NCBI GenBank assembly: GCA_029168955.1
Contig: JAPDOI010000186.1
Coordinates: forward strand, 1 to 64,000
Direction: 5' to 3'
Length of the DNA stretch: 64,000 nucleotides
DNA from: Aplectana chamaeleonis
Lineage: Eukaryota; Nematoda; Chromadorea; Rhabditida; Cosmocercidae
A program made the translations under genes and the position numbers. The notes beneath the pieces were generated by a model. That model saw only the letters and a program-made list of their open reading frames with translations. It was not told where the DNA came from and searched no databases. Of the stretch, positions 1-11,259 are shown piece after piece; within the stretch, counting starts at the first letter, position 1; each line of letters opens with the position of its first letter.

Positions 1-460
1 CCTAAGTTACCCTCCACTGAAATTCTAGCGAAAATTTAAACAAAGCTGACCGATGGCTAATATGCCGCAGTCGAAGGGGAAATTCCATTGGAAATTGAAA
101 AGTAAAACCAGAACCTTGTGCAGCAACTCGAATAACCCTCGAGGTCAATGCAGTAAAATTTTGGAACGATGACCTACTACAGTTATCTCAAATAGGTGGC
201 AATCTACTATTTCGACAATCAACTGTGGTGAACATCAGTTCCGTAATAAGCATCATTGATACCCCTTCTCAGCCAAGTTTGGAAACGATTTATTTCCAGC
301 CAAAGAAGTTCGAAAAACCGAAAAGTGCCATTACTGGAGATGCTTGTAAAATTAGGCACACTTAAAATGCTTCACCACTGTGAGTGTAAATAGGTTACAT
401 CATAAGGAACCTATACGTATTTAAGAAAGACTCCACGCCAGAGAAATATAAAAAATATTA
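1..460. other. No gene recognised
   Basis: No open frame, tRNA-like fold or repeat pair stands out. The stretch is moderately AT-rich and carries stops in all frames. Confidence 0.4.
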
Positions 461-539
461 AAAGTTTCATGGCGTGGGTGCGCAGTGTGGACACGCAGTC
501 CGAGGGGCAAAACAGCCGTGGGTGCGCAGTGTGGACACG

Positions 540-1870
540 CGGTCTCTTAAGTGTTGACCCGGTTGTGCCGAATCTTTTGGTTGCGTCGGAACTCGTCCGG
601 CTAGCGCCGTCCGATCTCGTCCGCGGCGCGATGTCCGAACTCGTCCGCCTGGCGTCCGAACTCGTCCGGCACGCCAATCGCAGAAATTCATTGGCAGCAA
701 GGGAAGGTGCTTGAGCACAGGATATGAACACTGACTGATCACTGTAAGATAATGTATTGGGAAATACCAGCTTTTAGGGAAAGTAATTCAGGAGGCCTTC
801 AAAATATAATTTTTTTTGTAATGGCACCTGGTTTAGTTGATGAATCTCTATCCGTGCATGAAACTCTCGCAGAATGTTTTCGTTTACAATAGTGGACTTC
901 TAGTAGAATCCTATCTGGACACAGAGATACAGGGTTTTAAAGAATCCTAAATGGTAGATGCGGTGTTTTGATGACTGTCAACTCGAGCAAAAAATACCAA
1001 CTCAATCAAAACCCTTCAAAATCGCTCAACCCCTCGATATTCTATACAATCAGCTTTCGTGAATGAATTGAATCCAGTATCAAATGACACATATTTTCAA
1101 AAGGAAGAGTGCGGAAAGAAGCGAGCTGCCTCGTAATGACCAACAACGTAATCCCGTTTTGACCTACTACCGCATCGGAGGAAAAAGGAGATTTTGAAAA
1201 CAACCGAAGCTAAGATTGTCCAGAATGCATAGTGTTGCATAGAAGACTGTCTTTCAATTCAATAGTTGAAATTTTATAAGAAGTTTGAGAAAATATCGTT
1301 GTATAGGCAGCCCATGTATGGAAAATGGAGCGCACTCATTTCATTACATTCCGTTTCCTCACTTCATAAATGAACCTACATTTTAATGAGAACGTTGTCA
1401 GACTTTTTGATTTTAGTTGCATTTTAATGCTATGTTACGGTCATGTTTGAATGAGATTTTTTGTTCAGGCCAAACTCAAACACCGTCGTTCAAGGACCGG
1501 AATCCGCTGACAGAAACATGATCGTAACTAAACAGTAAACATTACATTCCGTTTCCTCATTTCATCATAAGAAGTAAGTACATTATAAGTAAACAGACAA
1601 AAAATATATTGAATCGCACAAAGAATATGTTGAAGAATAAAGCAATCAGGAGATATATCCCATAAATCCATCATTTCTCAAGTATTCACGGCGGTAACCC
1701 TCACAATACGGCCGTTTACTTGGAAAAGCCACCGATCGGAGCCACAATTTCATCGAGGACCCTGGCGGACGAGTTCGGACGGCTCGCCGCGGACGAGATC
1801 GGTCAGCGTCGCGCGGACGAGTTCCGACGTAATCGAATCTTTTCTGTCCTGTTGATCCATCTACAGAACA
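540..1870. repeat. Foldback element with arrays of a GTCCGAACTCGTCCG motif
   Basis: Four or five degenerate copies of a roughly 21-bp unit containing TCGGAACTCGTCCG lie at 575-680. The same unit recurs in inverted orientation (CGGACGAGTTCGGACG) at 1758-1836. Outside both arrays the flanks are again related as inverted copies (AATCTTTT followed by GTCGGAACTCGTCCG). This is the architecture of a non-autonomous foldback transposon about 1.3 kb long. Open frames at 411-742 on both strands are by-products of the GC-rich array. The outer ends are only approximate. Confidence 0.55.
1434..1528. mobile_element. Small MITE with GTTACGRTCATGTTT ends
   Basis: Left end GTTACGGTCATGTTT (from 1434) is repeated inverted at the right end (to 1528) with one mismatch in 15. 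TA sits next to each end, which fits a Tc1/mariner-type target site. The element is about 95 bp and flanked by a direct repeat (ATTACATTCCGTTTCCTCA near 1343 and 1545), so it sits inside an older duplicated segment. Confidence 0.5.
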
Positions 1871-1879
1871 AAAAGAATG

Positions 1880-2463
1880 CATTCACCGCTCAACACTGAC
1901 GGCAGTGCTTTTTTTGAAAACTTCAGCCGAGTATCCACTTATCGGCGCACACCGTCCAGTCCGACAGTGATCGCGTACCTGCGGACGACGCGGCGGTCGC
2001 ATAATGGCAGGCTTCGTGGAGTTTTCGAGTAGCCTTGCTCAAAGTAAAAATTCGATGAGTGCCGCGACGCGACCGACCGCCTTCTACGCGGCTGGATGAA
2101 CACCATCAGACACGACCTTATGTGTAGGCCTTTGTCAGCAAGTCCATGTGTATATTCTTCTTAACACTAATTACCAGAGGAAGACTGCGCCTGTTGTTTA
2201 GTAGAGGGTGTTCGGCAAATGTTAATCGAAAACTCGAGTATTGGAACTCCAAAACTTCTCGAAAATTCGATGGTTTGAAATCTTAGAATGTTAAATAACT
2301 GTTTGACAATTCTATCATTTGGAAAATCGTGTGAAGACTAAGGGAATGCAATATGAATGCCTGTATTTTTTCGGTCGTGTGTCACGGAAAGTGTGAACCC
2401 GGCCTATGAGAGACTTCGCGCCGTGGGTAAAATTTTGTGATGGATCAGACCGCGGTAAAAACA
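1880..2463. other. No gene recognised
   Basis: CG-rich patches at 1940-2110 and AT-rich sequence after 2110. No conserved frame, splice pattern or inverted repeat could be supported. Confidence 0.35.
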
Positions 2464-2553
2464 CTGACCCGACGAACAATTCTGCGACAAGTGTACATTT
2501 TCATTAGAGCTTCATAAAGAATTTTAATCTTCATAAAAAACAATACATACATA

Positions 2554-2717
2554 GACTCTGGCAAACCCCTGGTGACCTGTGGATTTTGATTATCACCAGC
2601 AGAGGAGCGGTGGGCCTCTGTAAATTTTGACTAGTGATAAGGACGTTCCGGCGAAAAAGCCACCGCTCCGCGCTGTGATAATCGAAAACAGGAGTTCACT
2701 TTAAATGAACCAGAGTC
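2554..2717. mobile_element. TA-flanked MITE with GACTCTGG ends, copy A only
   Basis: Ends read TA-GACTCTGG and CCAGAGTC-TA, a perfect short inverted repeat of 164 bp including internal inverted arms (GAGGAGCGGTGG near 2605 against CCACCGCTCC near 2663). Copy B of the duplication lacks the whole segment near 27065, which gives an approximate empty site. The open frame 2705-3178 begins in its right end and is not believed to be a gene. Confidence 0.65.
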
Positions 2718-3957
2718 TATGTACTGAGAGAAATGTTGTTTCAAGCGGTGTTTCAGATGGTCACGGGAGAATAGCCTGCGAATACCGGGCTGTTCCTCCT
2801 GCAACAGGTAATCTTTCCGTCACGCCCATCTCATTTAGGCAGCCAGGTCGTCCGCGGCTTTTCCTTTTTCGAATGCCAGGAGTACATCCCTTCTTGGTGA
2901 ACACCAAGCTAAAAAAACTAGTTTCAGCTTCTCATGGAGTGAAGAGATCCGATTACAGAGCTGATCCTAATCGAGGTGAACAGCTTTATAAACCGTTCCA
3001 CAAATTCATGTGTGTACAACATACATGCTCCAAAACACGATACAGCGGAGTCGCGTCCTCGACTGGTCGCCTAGTCGCACACAGCGCGAGCGGTCGCGTC
3101 GCGTTATACGACACAATTGTGTTTACCCCTGTTTCTAAGGTACTCTTGCATCCGCAAGAGGTCCGCAACTGGCCTTGATTCATTTCACTTATTGCAGTGC
3201 GTTTCGTTATATACTTCCAACCGGAATTTTGATGATATCGCACTAACTCTTTGTGCTGCACCTTTTCTACCACCATAACCTGATTCATGGTCTTAGAAAA
3301 GCTATATATCCGTGTTTCCACAGTATCATCGTTTCAAGATTGTTTTTATTACGCTTTTTTCGATTTTCAGTTGTTTCATAAAATACTTCCACCTTAGCGA
3401 CCCCCCCCCAATAGCGATTAGACCACTTTTGTGCTTCAACCAAACTGTATGTTTGGGTGGGAATTGGAGATAACTGTATGAATCGTGATTCTCAACTGTC
3501 TAGGTTCGATGAATCCTAGGTGTGGTCCTCCAGCGACGCTGGAATGAGCGTCTGTCGCATGCATGATCGAATTGATGAAGCCACCGGGCCGTTTTCAGTC
3601 GCTGTCCTAAGGGCCAAACAAGCACAATACTACTCAGGTAAAACTAGTTGTCCAGAAGCGGACGAATAGTTGCCGAGAATCGGTCGACAATCGAGAAGTT
3701 GTCCAGAAAGTTGATAGACATTGTCGAGAATTCCGAGATCTGCAGTATTTGTCGGGAATCGCGGCCGATTCGTTCAGAATTCCAGAGAAAGTTGCGGAGA
3801 ATTCGGGGTAACGAGTGTTTGCCGAGAATTCGGACAGATTTCTCGACAACTCCTTCCGGAATTGAGAATATATTTTGAATAAGTCGAAACTTTCCTAAGA
3901 GCGCAACACACGCCCACCGACGTAAACGAATGAATGCTCGAGATTGTTAGATGAGCG

Positions 3958-4229
3958 ATGATTTCCAATCACTAGCCCCGTTCTTCCCTTCATTCTCAAC
4001 TTCTCTCCTTACTCAGCTCAGCTCGCATACATCGGCTGCAAAAGACGGAAGTTAAAAGCCTCGAACAACTCGTCCACCATGTTTCCTTAGCTCAATTTTT
4101 GAGGGACCATAACTCGGTTCCCAGAAGGTCTTGTACGATTTCAGAGACATCATTGGAATCAGCATGGGACAGTTTTCAAGATAGGCAGGGAAACAGAAAA
4201 ACGATTTTTATCGTGAACTTTGCCTTTAA
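3958..4229. mobile_element. Truncated TTAA MITE nested in element 1
   Basis: The right end reads AACTTTGCCTTTAA. The interior matches the MITEs at 23483-23975 and 45712-46193 (AACTCGTCCACCATG; the GGTCTTGTACGATTTC type block). The left end is missing, so it is a broken copy. Confidence 0.5.
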
Positions 4230-4400
4230 AGTATATTAAGTAAGAAGTTACCCAAAAAAAATCAGAACAACGTTTGAAATAAAGATTGTTTATTCGAATA
4301 AATCTCGAGTGATTCAGTTCTGACCGAAATATGCAACTCTAAACCTTGCAATAGTTGTTTAGCATTATGTTGGTGCACAATATGTGGATTTCCGGTGGGT

Positions 4401-4443
4401 CCACACCTGCAGCCAGCAGTTTGACCGCTGGCTGCAGGTGTGG
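4401..4443. repeat. Perfect 17-bp hairpin
   Basis: CCACACCTGCAGCCAGC at 4401-4417 and its exact reverse complement at 4427-4443 enclose a 9-nt loop. It lies inside element 1, which suggests a separate small foldback that inserted there or an internal hairpin of the element. Confidence 0.7.
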
Positions 4444-5031
4444 CCCCCCGGAAGTCGACAATTTTGAAAACAAGGAGCCACGAGAGTTGGATATTTGAGT
4501 TCATCGCGGTCGATTTACTCTGTGCTCAAACTTTCACCGTCTCGAGTAATTCCGAGGACCGCTATACTGATAGCGCACTGGTGCTGGACAAGGTCAATAG
4601 CGGCCCATGTTGAACGATTTTGTAAACCCACAGTATATAAGATGCACAGTTTTTCTCTGTCGGACGTCGTTAAAACGAGCCAAGTTGGAAATTCGGCAAA
4701 AAAAGGTTTGTGAAGTCATTTCTGTGGGCTTCACCCACCGTTGTAATCAACGGTTGGACAGGAGCCCTAATTTTTGCTAAGTATATATGGTTGTACGTGT
4801 GTATAAATGCGTGTTAACTTTCAAGAATCAGGCAAGAAGTTGTCGGAAATTGGTCGAGAAGTTGTCGAGACTTGGGCGGAAAGTTGTCCAGAATTCTCTG
4901 GAGTCTGCAAAAGTTGTCCTGCATTCGTACGCCTGCAGGACAACTTTTCGTCCGATTCTCGACAACCAGTTTTACCTGAGTAGGGACAATAATGTAGGAT
5001 TAAAAAAAATCGGTTCTTCAAAATCCAAGTC

Positions 5032-5491
5032 TTAAAGGCAGTGTTCACGATAAATTTCACTTCCGATACCTCCACGGTTTATGAAAGGTCTGATGCCCTA
5101 TATAGCAAGGCATGCTTAAAAAGGGCACGAAAGACGCGTTTTTGAGCCAAAATAGGCCCTCCATTGTTTACGTTGATTTTTGAGCGTGGAGGAATTGACC
5201 GCTAAAAGGATGATATCTATCAGTACAATGAAGCGATCAGCTCCAATTTATCAGCAGTTCCCTTCACTTTGATCATTCCTGCAATCTGAGTTCCTCATTT
5301 GTTCATTCCGAGGGGCGTGTCTGGGCACGCGTGTCTGGGGCACCAAAACGCTTGTTTGCAGCCGTTATTTTGCCGCTCCTGGCACGTTTTCTACCGTTCT
5401 TTCGACACTGGGAGTGTCGAAAGAATCCTTCTCGCCTATCACTTCTCTGTGGAAAGTCAACGAGGATGATCATCGTGAACGCCGCCTTTAA
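5032..5491. mobile_element. TTAA MITE (460 bp)
   Basis: It starts TTAA-AGGCAGTGTTCACGAT and ends ATCGTGAACGCCGCCT-TTAA, so terminal inverted repeats of about 17 bp sit directly inside TTAA. Interior blocks (GGCGTGTCTGGG, TGTTTGCAGCCGTTATTTTG) recur in other members. The copy in the B duplication is 27790-28243. No coding capacity. A TTAA target duplication is known for the piggyBac and Kolobok superfamilies; the AGG terminus fits Kolobok-type ends better, but this is inference. Confidence 0.75.
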
Positions 5492-5579
5492 ACCTACATA
5501 GGCGCATTTAATTTATCCTTTCGGAAGATTGACTATTTAGATTTTTAAATTTTCAACTTCTCGAATATTCGACTAAATT

Positions 5580-6420
5580 CATTTAAGAAATACTTTTTTT
5601 CAAACGAATGTTGGCTTGGTAATTCGATCCGGCCAAAGTACAGTGCATTTTGGAACGGCAGAAACGTCTGGCTGCCAAAATTTCACTTATGTAGAAAAGG
5701 TGAAACAGCGATTTTTATGGGTTATTTCAAAGAAGACACAATTTGGAAAAAAAAACTGGTGGGAATTAAGTTCTCCTTTCAAGAATACCCCTACTGGTGA
5801 TAGCGGCCGCTTTAAATGAAATGTGAAATACAAGAACCACTTTTTGAATGAGCGAAGTTATGTGCTTTTCCCATCATAAGAGGATTTTAGCGAGAATAAT
5901 GCGAGGTTTAATGGCAGGATCAGTTTTTGAGTCTACCTAATTTCCGGTTAAAGGCAGTGTTCAAAGGCAACTACAATTATCATATTCGAGTTCGGCTCAA
6001 AAATGGGGTTATTCGGTCGTGAACTATCCAATAGTGAAGAAATAGCAAAGAAAAGCACTCAGAATGAACTAAAATAGCTGCTTTCATCGCACGTACAGGT
6101 TCAGGCGCGGACGAGCCTAAGTGCCCTGCTAGTTTCCGCAAGCGCGCCCTAATGACGAAATGTGCCCAAGTCGATCAGGCTGGACGTGGCGAACTTGCTC
6201 GGCGATTCGCCATCAAAAACGTCCGCGGCGCCACAAACTCGTCAGAATGGAGGGCGAAACGGGCAATGCAGGCTTACTGGGCTAACGAAGTCTTCACTTC
6301 GCGGTCGTTTTTATCGATTTCTGGTCCCATGTCGAGGCTTTCTTCGAACCTATCCCCTCCAGCATCTGCCAGTGAAAATGAAGGGAGAACGGGACTATTG
6401 ATCGAAAACCGTCGCTCATT
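5580..6420 (+). repeat. Left arm of a large inverted repeat (partner 8190-9065)
   Basis: Sequence from CAAACGAATGTTGGCTTGG to the CCAGCATCTGCCAGTG region is found again, inverted, at 8190-9065. Landmarks are GGTGAAACAGCGATTTTTATGG, GGTTAAAGGCAGTGTTC and CGACGAAATGTGCCC-like blocks, in mirrored order. The arms carry one TTAA MITE each and enclose about 1.8 kb. The arrangement is duplicated in copy B (28340-29050 with 31660-31800, and 33420-34250). The frame at 6152-6592 lies in this arm, recurs at 28919, 8487 and 33706 as a repeat by-product, and is not annotated as a gene. Confidence 0.7.
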
Positions 6421-6632
6421 TCACGATTTCGAGTTTTCTTTTGTTCACGTTGAAGGGTGGGCATTGCGCTTTTGGGGTTTGCCTTGCGCTCAAAGTGATA
6501 ACTTCGGGCTCTCTTGGGGCTCTTCCTGGCTCGTTTTCATGCGTTCTTTCGACGTTAACGTTACAGAGTGTCCCTCCGCTACTCATCCCTAGTGGAAAGA
6601 AACACAATTTTTTATCGTGAACACGGCCTTTG
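5948..6632. mobile_element. TTAA MITE (685 bp)
   Basis: Left end TTAA-AGGCAGTGTTCAAAGG, right end ATCGTGAACACGGCCT-TTGA (the last TTAA has one change). The copy in the B duplication spans 28732-31908 because another element has landed inside it. Confidence 0.65.
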
Positions 6633-6640
6633 AATAACCC

Positions 6641-6802
6641 TTGCATAGGGACAGGGGCTCTCTACACGGCAGGAGTTGTCCCGCCTTTTGCGGCTCTAAT
6701 TCCACTCGGGACCACTTCGCTCTCGTTGAGTGGCGTGACGTTTTGAAATGCGAAAACGGGACAACTCCCCTTCGGTATGTAGACAGCCCCTATTCCCTTG
6801 CA
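6641..6802. mobile_element. Foldback MITE with GGGGCTCTCTACAC arms
   Basis: The left arm TGCATAGGGACAGGGGCTCT and the right arm, inverted TGCAAGGGAATAGGGGCTGT, frame about 162 bp. Related copies are at 14683-14820, 31917-32077 and 38823-38958. The two pairs (6641 with 14683) lie in opposite orientation, confirming mobility before the large duplication. Confidence 0.65.
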
Positions 6803-7730
6803 GGGAGTTTCCAGCCAAATTGGGAATATTTTTCCTAAACACCGTAAACTTTTTCGTCCGACTGAAAAAACCCTCCGTAACTGGGTTGGGAGCTTTTTTC
6901 AGCAAATGAAAACTTTTTTGGATTCGGAAGCATCATTGCAAGTACCGTTTTTCTCCAATAGAAAGGCACGCACCAAGGATGAGAGGAGCAAAAAAAGCAT
7001 ACCTTCTTTGGAGGAATACGATCTCTATTAGCAAGTACCAGAATAGGATAGGGATTAAAGAATTAGCTTCATGTTCTACAGCAATGGAAGCTAGGACCTG
7101 GTGAGGTTGTTATAGACCTCTGCCCTAAACATACCGTAGCTTGTTAGCGGTGTAACTTGAGTCATTTTTTCGAGCAGCTGTGATAGGTTGGTGAGTTAGT
7201 GTTTTCACCGATACGACCACATACATCTGTGGAAGCAATGAAATCAGGTGAAAATGTCAGAGTGGAAACAGAACTTTACCGACCAACCTCAGTTATTTCG
7301 AAAAAAAAAAGAATGCTCACACGTTGAGACTCCGTTCAGACTCCGCAAACGCACAATGTCCTTTTAATGCGGTAAACTATAAAACATGTTTACGGCTTAG
7401 AAAGGACCACATGGTTATCGAGTGTTGAAGTGATGGCTCATTCGGATTTCAAAAGCCGACTTTTCATGGTTTTTGATCACGAGTTCCTTAGTTCTGTGAT
7501 ACATATCTAAGTAAAGAGGTTTCCCAAAAACGAGGCTGGAAAATATAAGTATACATACCTTTTATCTGTAGGAGTCCTCTTCTAGAACCACACCTAAAAA
7601 GAGGCCTGTAAAATAGAAGCTCATGTATTTTTAAAAGGGAGAGTGTGGTCAATAGGTATATATATTTCTCTGACACAAAAACAGCTAGGGATCGTCCATC
7701 TGGAACCTCCCTTTGGCAGCTAATCATCAA
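6803..7730. other. Duplicated non-coding stretch, no gene seen
   Basis: Collinear with 32078-32980 in copy B, with many one- to several-base indels between the copies that ignore reading frame. No inverted-repeat element could be delimited. Confidence 0.45.
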
Positions 7731-7734
7731 GTGT

Positions 7735-7830
7735 CGCATGCGGATTCGAACTCCTGAGGTTGTGTGTGGGCAAAGAGCGCTCTCGCACGCACTATGTGCC
7801 AATGTCACGCACATGGAGGGCGTAGCGTGA
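7735..7830 (-). repeat. tRNA-like (SINE-type) segment
   Basis: On the minus strand AGTTCGAATCC (7742-7752) matches the Pol III B-box consensus GGTTCGANTCC at 10 of 11 positions. About 45-60 nt upstream, TTGGCACATAGTGCG resembles an A box. Acceptor and T stems do not pair well, so this is not a functional tRNA but the decayed head of a tRNA-derived SINE. The copy in B is at 32990-33075. Confidence 0.4.
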
Positions 7831-8189
7831 TAGCTCCACATCTCATGCTCTCCACACGAATAAAATTGATTCGTGGTTACTTCTTGAGGCGAATGTTTTT
7901 CAATGTTCGTCAAATAAGAATTCACACCAATATCCTTCCTAGCACTCGCTTTCCTGGAAAAGTGAAATGAATAAATCTCTTCTGTTTATACAAAGTGCCA
8001 AGTTGATCGTAAAACGCTGGGCTCCTGACAAGATTGAACTAGTATATGTTCCTCTCGCGATAATGAGCAGTATCTGCTGGTTCCAGTCTTGCCCTGGGTC
8101 AAGCGTCTCGTGATCAACTCCAGCATTTTGTGTAAACATACCCCAACGTGTACTGGGCTGACGTTAAAATGCAAAAAAACATCAAAAAT

Positions 8190-9065
8190 CGTGTAGAAAT
8201 GAATTCAAATTAAAGGCAGTGTTCACGACAAATGTCGTTTTTGAGTTCTCAGCGTGAAACACTACGCTGGCAGATGCTGGAAGGGATAGGCTCGAAGAAA
8301 GCACCGAAAAGGGACCAGAAATCGATGAAAACGACCGCGAAGTGAAGGTTTTGTTAGCCCAGTAAGCCTGCATAGCCACTTCCACCACACATTCTGACGA
8401 GCTTGTGGCGCCGCGGACGTTTTTGATGGTGAATTGCCAAGCAAATTCGTCACGCCCAGCCTGATCGACTTGCGCACATTTCGTCATTAGCGCTCGCTTG
8501 CGGAAAGTAGTAGGGCGCGTAGGCTCGTCCGCGCCCTGAACTTGTACTTGCGTTGAAAGCCGCTATTTTACTTTACTCTCGGCGCTTTTCTTGGCTGTTT
8601 CTTCACTATTCGTTAACTAACGACCGAACAACCCCATTTCGGAGTCGAACTCGGATATGATATTCATAGTTGTCTTCGAACACTGTCTTTAACCGGAAAT
8701 TTGCTAGTGTCAGAAACTGACGGGACCCTGCCATCAAACTTCGCGTTATTCTCGCTAAAAACCTCTTATGAGATTTTCTCACAGTAAAAGTAACCGCCCA
8801 TGGACGATTTTTAGGTTCAAAAAGATGTTCTTGGAATGTACATTTTATTTGAAGCGGCCACTGTCGCCAGCAGGGCTCTTCTTGAAAGAAGAAATCCATT
8901 TCCAACAATTTTTTTTTCAAATTGCTTCCTCTTTAAAATAAACCATAAAAATCGCTGTTTCACCTTCTCCACATAAGCGAAATTTTGGGAGCTTGACGTT
9001 TTGTCGCTGGAGAATTTACTGTACCTTGGCTGAATCTGATTAACAAATCATTATTTGTTTAAAAT
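8190..9065 (-). repeat. Right arm of the large inverted repeat
   Basis: Inverted partner of 5580-6420. Similarity continues beyond the embedded TTAA MITE (8210-8692) into the block with AACCATAAAAATCGCTGTTTC near 8940. The MITE therefore inserted into an older repeat, and the composite was then copied in inverse orientation. A further partial copy of the outer block is seen near 26570-26640. Confidence 0.65.
8210..8692. mobile_element. TTAA MITE (483 bp)
   Basis: TTAA-AGGCAGTGTTCACGAC at the left and GAACACTGTCT-TTAA at the right. Same family as 5948-6632 but inverted. The copy in B is 33429-33911. A 101-codon minus-strand frame ends in a translation of the terminal repeat itself (…VVNTAF…), so it is a by-product. 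Confidence 0.75.
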
Positions 9066-9925
9066 TTGTCATTTGTTTTGTTGTTTGTCTTCTTTAAATG
9101 AATTTAGTCGATTATTCGAGAAGTTGAAAATTCAAGTTCGGGGACGAGTTGTTTCGAACATATTTTTACTCGTTATTCGCAGCTATCCTTTTGAAGCAGG
9201 TCACAAAATAAAGCCAGATTGGAAACAAATAGAAGAACATAGATTTGGAACAAAATCGATCGCGCCTCTCTTCAGTATTAGGACCGGAAGCTTGACGGTG
9301 GGCGTTAACGATTTTTTCTTCCATGGGGGCGGGGTCGACTTTTTCTCGCCTATTTGAGCAGATTGAGATATCGCGCTTGGCAGGATTGCTATACACGGCG
9401 GCCGGAGTATAATATCAAAAATTACCCCTGAGTTTGGAATGCGCCTATAAGGGAGGTAGAGGGCAGCAATCGCTAACAAGGGATGACCCCGAACATAAAA
9501 TGAAGTTTTCAAAAACGGTCTTTTGGAGGTAGTAGAGGAGGTAGAAAGAAATAATATAAACTTTTCAAATTCCACTCACTCCTCACGGGTAGATCAAAAA
9601 CGACCATAACTTTTTTTTTCGTGAACCATTACAAGAAACACGTCCGGACCTGAAAGTGTAATCCAATAAATGTTTTGCTAAACTCTAAACATAAGAAAGA
9701 TGCTGGAGGAGCTAAATCTGAGTAACACAAATTTTTCATCAATACTTTTTTCATTTTGTCATAGTTCCAGAAATAAAATGACATTGAAAAATTTGATTCC
9801 TCCCGAGATCCGAATGACTTACATAGCCTGTATTTGAGAATGAGATTTATTTCCGTTGATCGCGTGCGTTTGCCGTCGTAGGCTGCGTCTCCTCCTCCCC
9901 CGCATTCTCTTGCTGTTTCTCTATT
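9066..9925. other. Duplicated non-coding stretch
   Basis: Collinear with 34290-35110 in copy B. Contains a block (GAGATATCGCGCTTGGCAGG near 9364) that also resembles the interior of the TTAA MITE family, so it may be an old end-less copy. Several frames of 75-130 codons exist on the minus strand, but substitutions between copies do not favour third positions. Confidence 0.4.
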
Positions 9926-9968
9926 TCTTACTCTCCCTCTCTCTATTTCTCTCTCTCTCTGTGTCTCG
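9926..9968. repeat. CT microsatellite
   Basis: Pyrimidine run of CTCT and TTTCTCT units. The same tract is longer in copy B (35110-35158) by about one dinucleotide, as expected for slippage. A related tract lies at 41388-41400. Confidence 0.7.
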
Positions 9969-10109
9969 CTCCGCGCACAAACGCGATGTAACAGAGTGAA
10001 TTTTGCTCCGAAATAGAGGATAAGTGCCACACTCTAGGTTAGATTTAGCTCGTACAATATGCCACGCATCCCCGCACCACGCTATCCTCTGAAAAAAAAA
10101 GCAATATGT

Positions 10110-10560
10110 TCTCTCCATTGAGAGTTTTCGCCGAAAAATAGCCCACAAGGCTCCGCAGCGGCTCCTGGTGGGCTATTTCTTGGCTTGTCACGAAACGGAG
10201 AAGATATCCCCGAGAAAAATAATAGAGAAGCAACGGGAAGTGAGCAAAGATAGCCAAGACGCAGCCGCCGTCCATGGCCGCCAGCGGTTGGGCGGGGCCT
10301 TCCGAAGCTGAGCGAGGCCTGAGTACCTCAAACTTGGGTAATTGAACCGACGGAGGAGTTGACATGTGACTCACGCCTCTGGAATGCGTCATGAACTTAC
10401 GTGGAGAGCATTATTTCTCGGGTATATCGCGGCTGTTTGGTGGCTAGCATTATTGGGCGGGTATTTCGTGGCGGGCATTATTTGGCGGCTATTCCACGGC
10501 CACTACGCGGTAAGCAAGCTTTTCGCGGCTATTTCTCGTCTAAAACTCTCAGAGACCCTG
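10110..10560. repeat. Foldback with iterated GGCTATTT units
   Basis: GAGAGTTTTCGCCGAAAAATAG at the left is mirrored by GGCTATTTCTCGTCTAAAAC and CTCTCAGAG at the right. Between them GGCTATTT / GGTATTTCG-type units recur about six times at 10426-10540. Fragments of the same family lie at 25190-25235 and 45230-45265. The copy in B is 35340-35780. Confidence 0.5.
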
Positions 10561-11259
10561 TCTCCAACCTCCACGCCGCACCCGCATGCTAAAGAACTAT
10601 GGGAAATTTCTTTTTTAACTACAGCATTTACCCACGGCTTTGGGTTGTACCCCCAGTACAGAAGAATGGAGGAATTAACCCGTCAGTTCGGATATAACTC
10701 GACACCGCTTTGCTTGACTGCAATGGACACGGGGAAATTCACAAGTGAGTCGAACCTTCGAGATTCGCGTGAGCCAGCGTTCGGGTTTAGCATTCGTGAA
10801 TGGTTATACACTTGCGTGTTTTCTGTTTCTGTTTTCTGGCCTTATGTTGGGAACTCTGCGCCTAAGTCGCAGTGCAGCCGCTCACCATTTTCGGCACAGC
10901 CGCCAATAATTTTGCTCAGCAGCCAGACATTGCGGCTGCGGCCCAAACGCATCAGAGACTGCGGCTCATTCCGATTGTCCGGTAGGCGACAGCTGGAGGT
11001 AGAAGCTCCCTTTATAACCATTACGACACACAACCTTCGCATTGATGTCACAGAAACGAAACATCTTCATCCACATAACGTCGGCATGGAGCGTGAAGAG
11101 ACTCCGCGTTCACTGTTGAAGGCTGGCGCAAACTCGGTGCCAAATGCTATAACATATGTGCACCATGTTTGCGCCAACTTCAACACTGAACACGATGTCT
11201 CTTCACTTTCCATGCCAATGTTACCTTTATTTCACTTTTTAAATAGAACAAATGCATAA
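10366..11259 (+). other. 297-codon open frame judged non-coding
   Basis: This is the longest frame in the window, beginning MTHASGMRHELTWRALF. Its counterpart in copy B (35584-36375) is broken by TAA at the codon that is GAA here. Comparing the two, I count about a dozen amino-acid replacements (V/I, G/S, H/R, L/H, P/A, G/E, S/P and others) against only two or so silent changes, so there is no sign of purifying selection. The first 190 bp lie in the iterated GGCTATTT foldback and the last 180 bp in the 11078-11222 hairpin. No family is recognised. It could still be a young or recently dead gene. Confidence 0.45.
11078..11222. repeat. Long imperfect hairpin, GGCGCAAACTCGGTGC family
   Basis: Arms of about 65 nt pair around a loop near 11145-11160: GGCATGGAG/CCATGCC at the base, GTGAAGAGAC/GTCTCTTCAC, GTTGAAG/CTTCAAC, TGGCGCAAAC/GTTTGCGCCA near the tip. 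The copy in B is 36296-36442. Further members are at 47436-47505 and a half at 46420-46460. The structure resembles a foldback MITE or a small-RNA precursor. Confidence 0.7.

Larger units (their letters stand above)
3633..4980. mobile_element. CTCAGG-ended element 1 (1348 bp), copy A only
   Basis: Left end CTCAGGTAAAACTAGTTGTC and right end (inverted) CTCAGGTAAAACTGGTTGTC match for about 40 bp with a few mismatches. TA lies at each border (3631-3632 and 4981-4982). In copy B the uninterrupted sequence CAATACGAGGGACAATAAT is found at 27730, so this is a clean insertion. Just inside both ends are many degenerate copies of GTTGTCGAGAAT and TTGCCGAGAATTCGG. No transposase frame is present, so the element must be mobilised in trans, probably by a Tc1/mariner-class (TA-targeting) enzyme. 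Confidence 0.8.

Noticed and set aside
2705..3178. 157-codon frame
   Set aside because: Starts inside a TA MITE, and half of it is absent from the other duplication copy, with no sign of selection.
6152..6592. Conserved gene family starting MTKCAQVDQAGR (four copies)
   Set aside because: All copies lie in arms of the same repeat, diverge by replacements, and run into MITE ends.
7735..7830. Functional tRNA gene on the minus strand
   Set aside because: B box fits, but acceptor and T stems do not pair, and the B-copy has lost bases in the middle.
10366..11259. 297-codon multi-pass-looking protein gene
   Set aside because: The other duplication copy has a nonsense codon and mostly replacement differences, and both ends lie in hairpin repeats.
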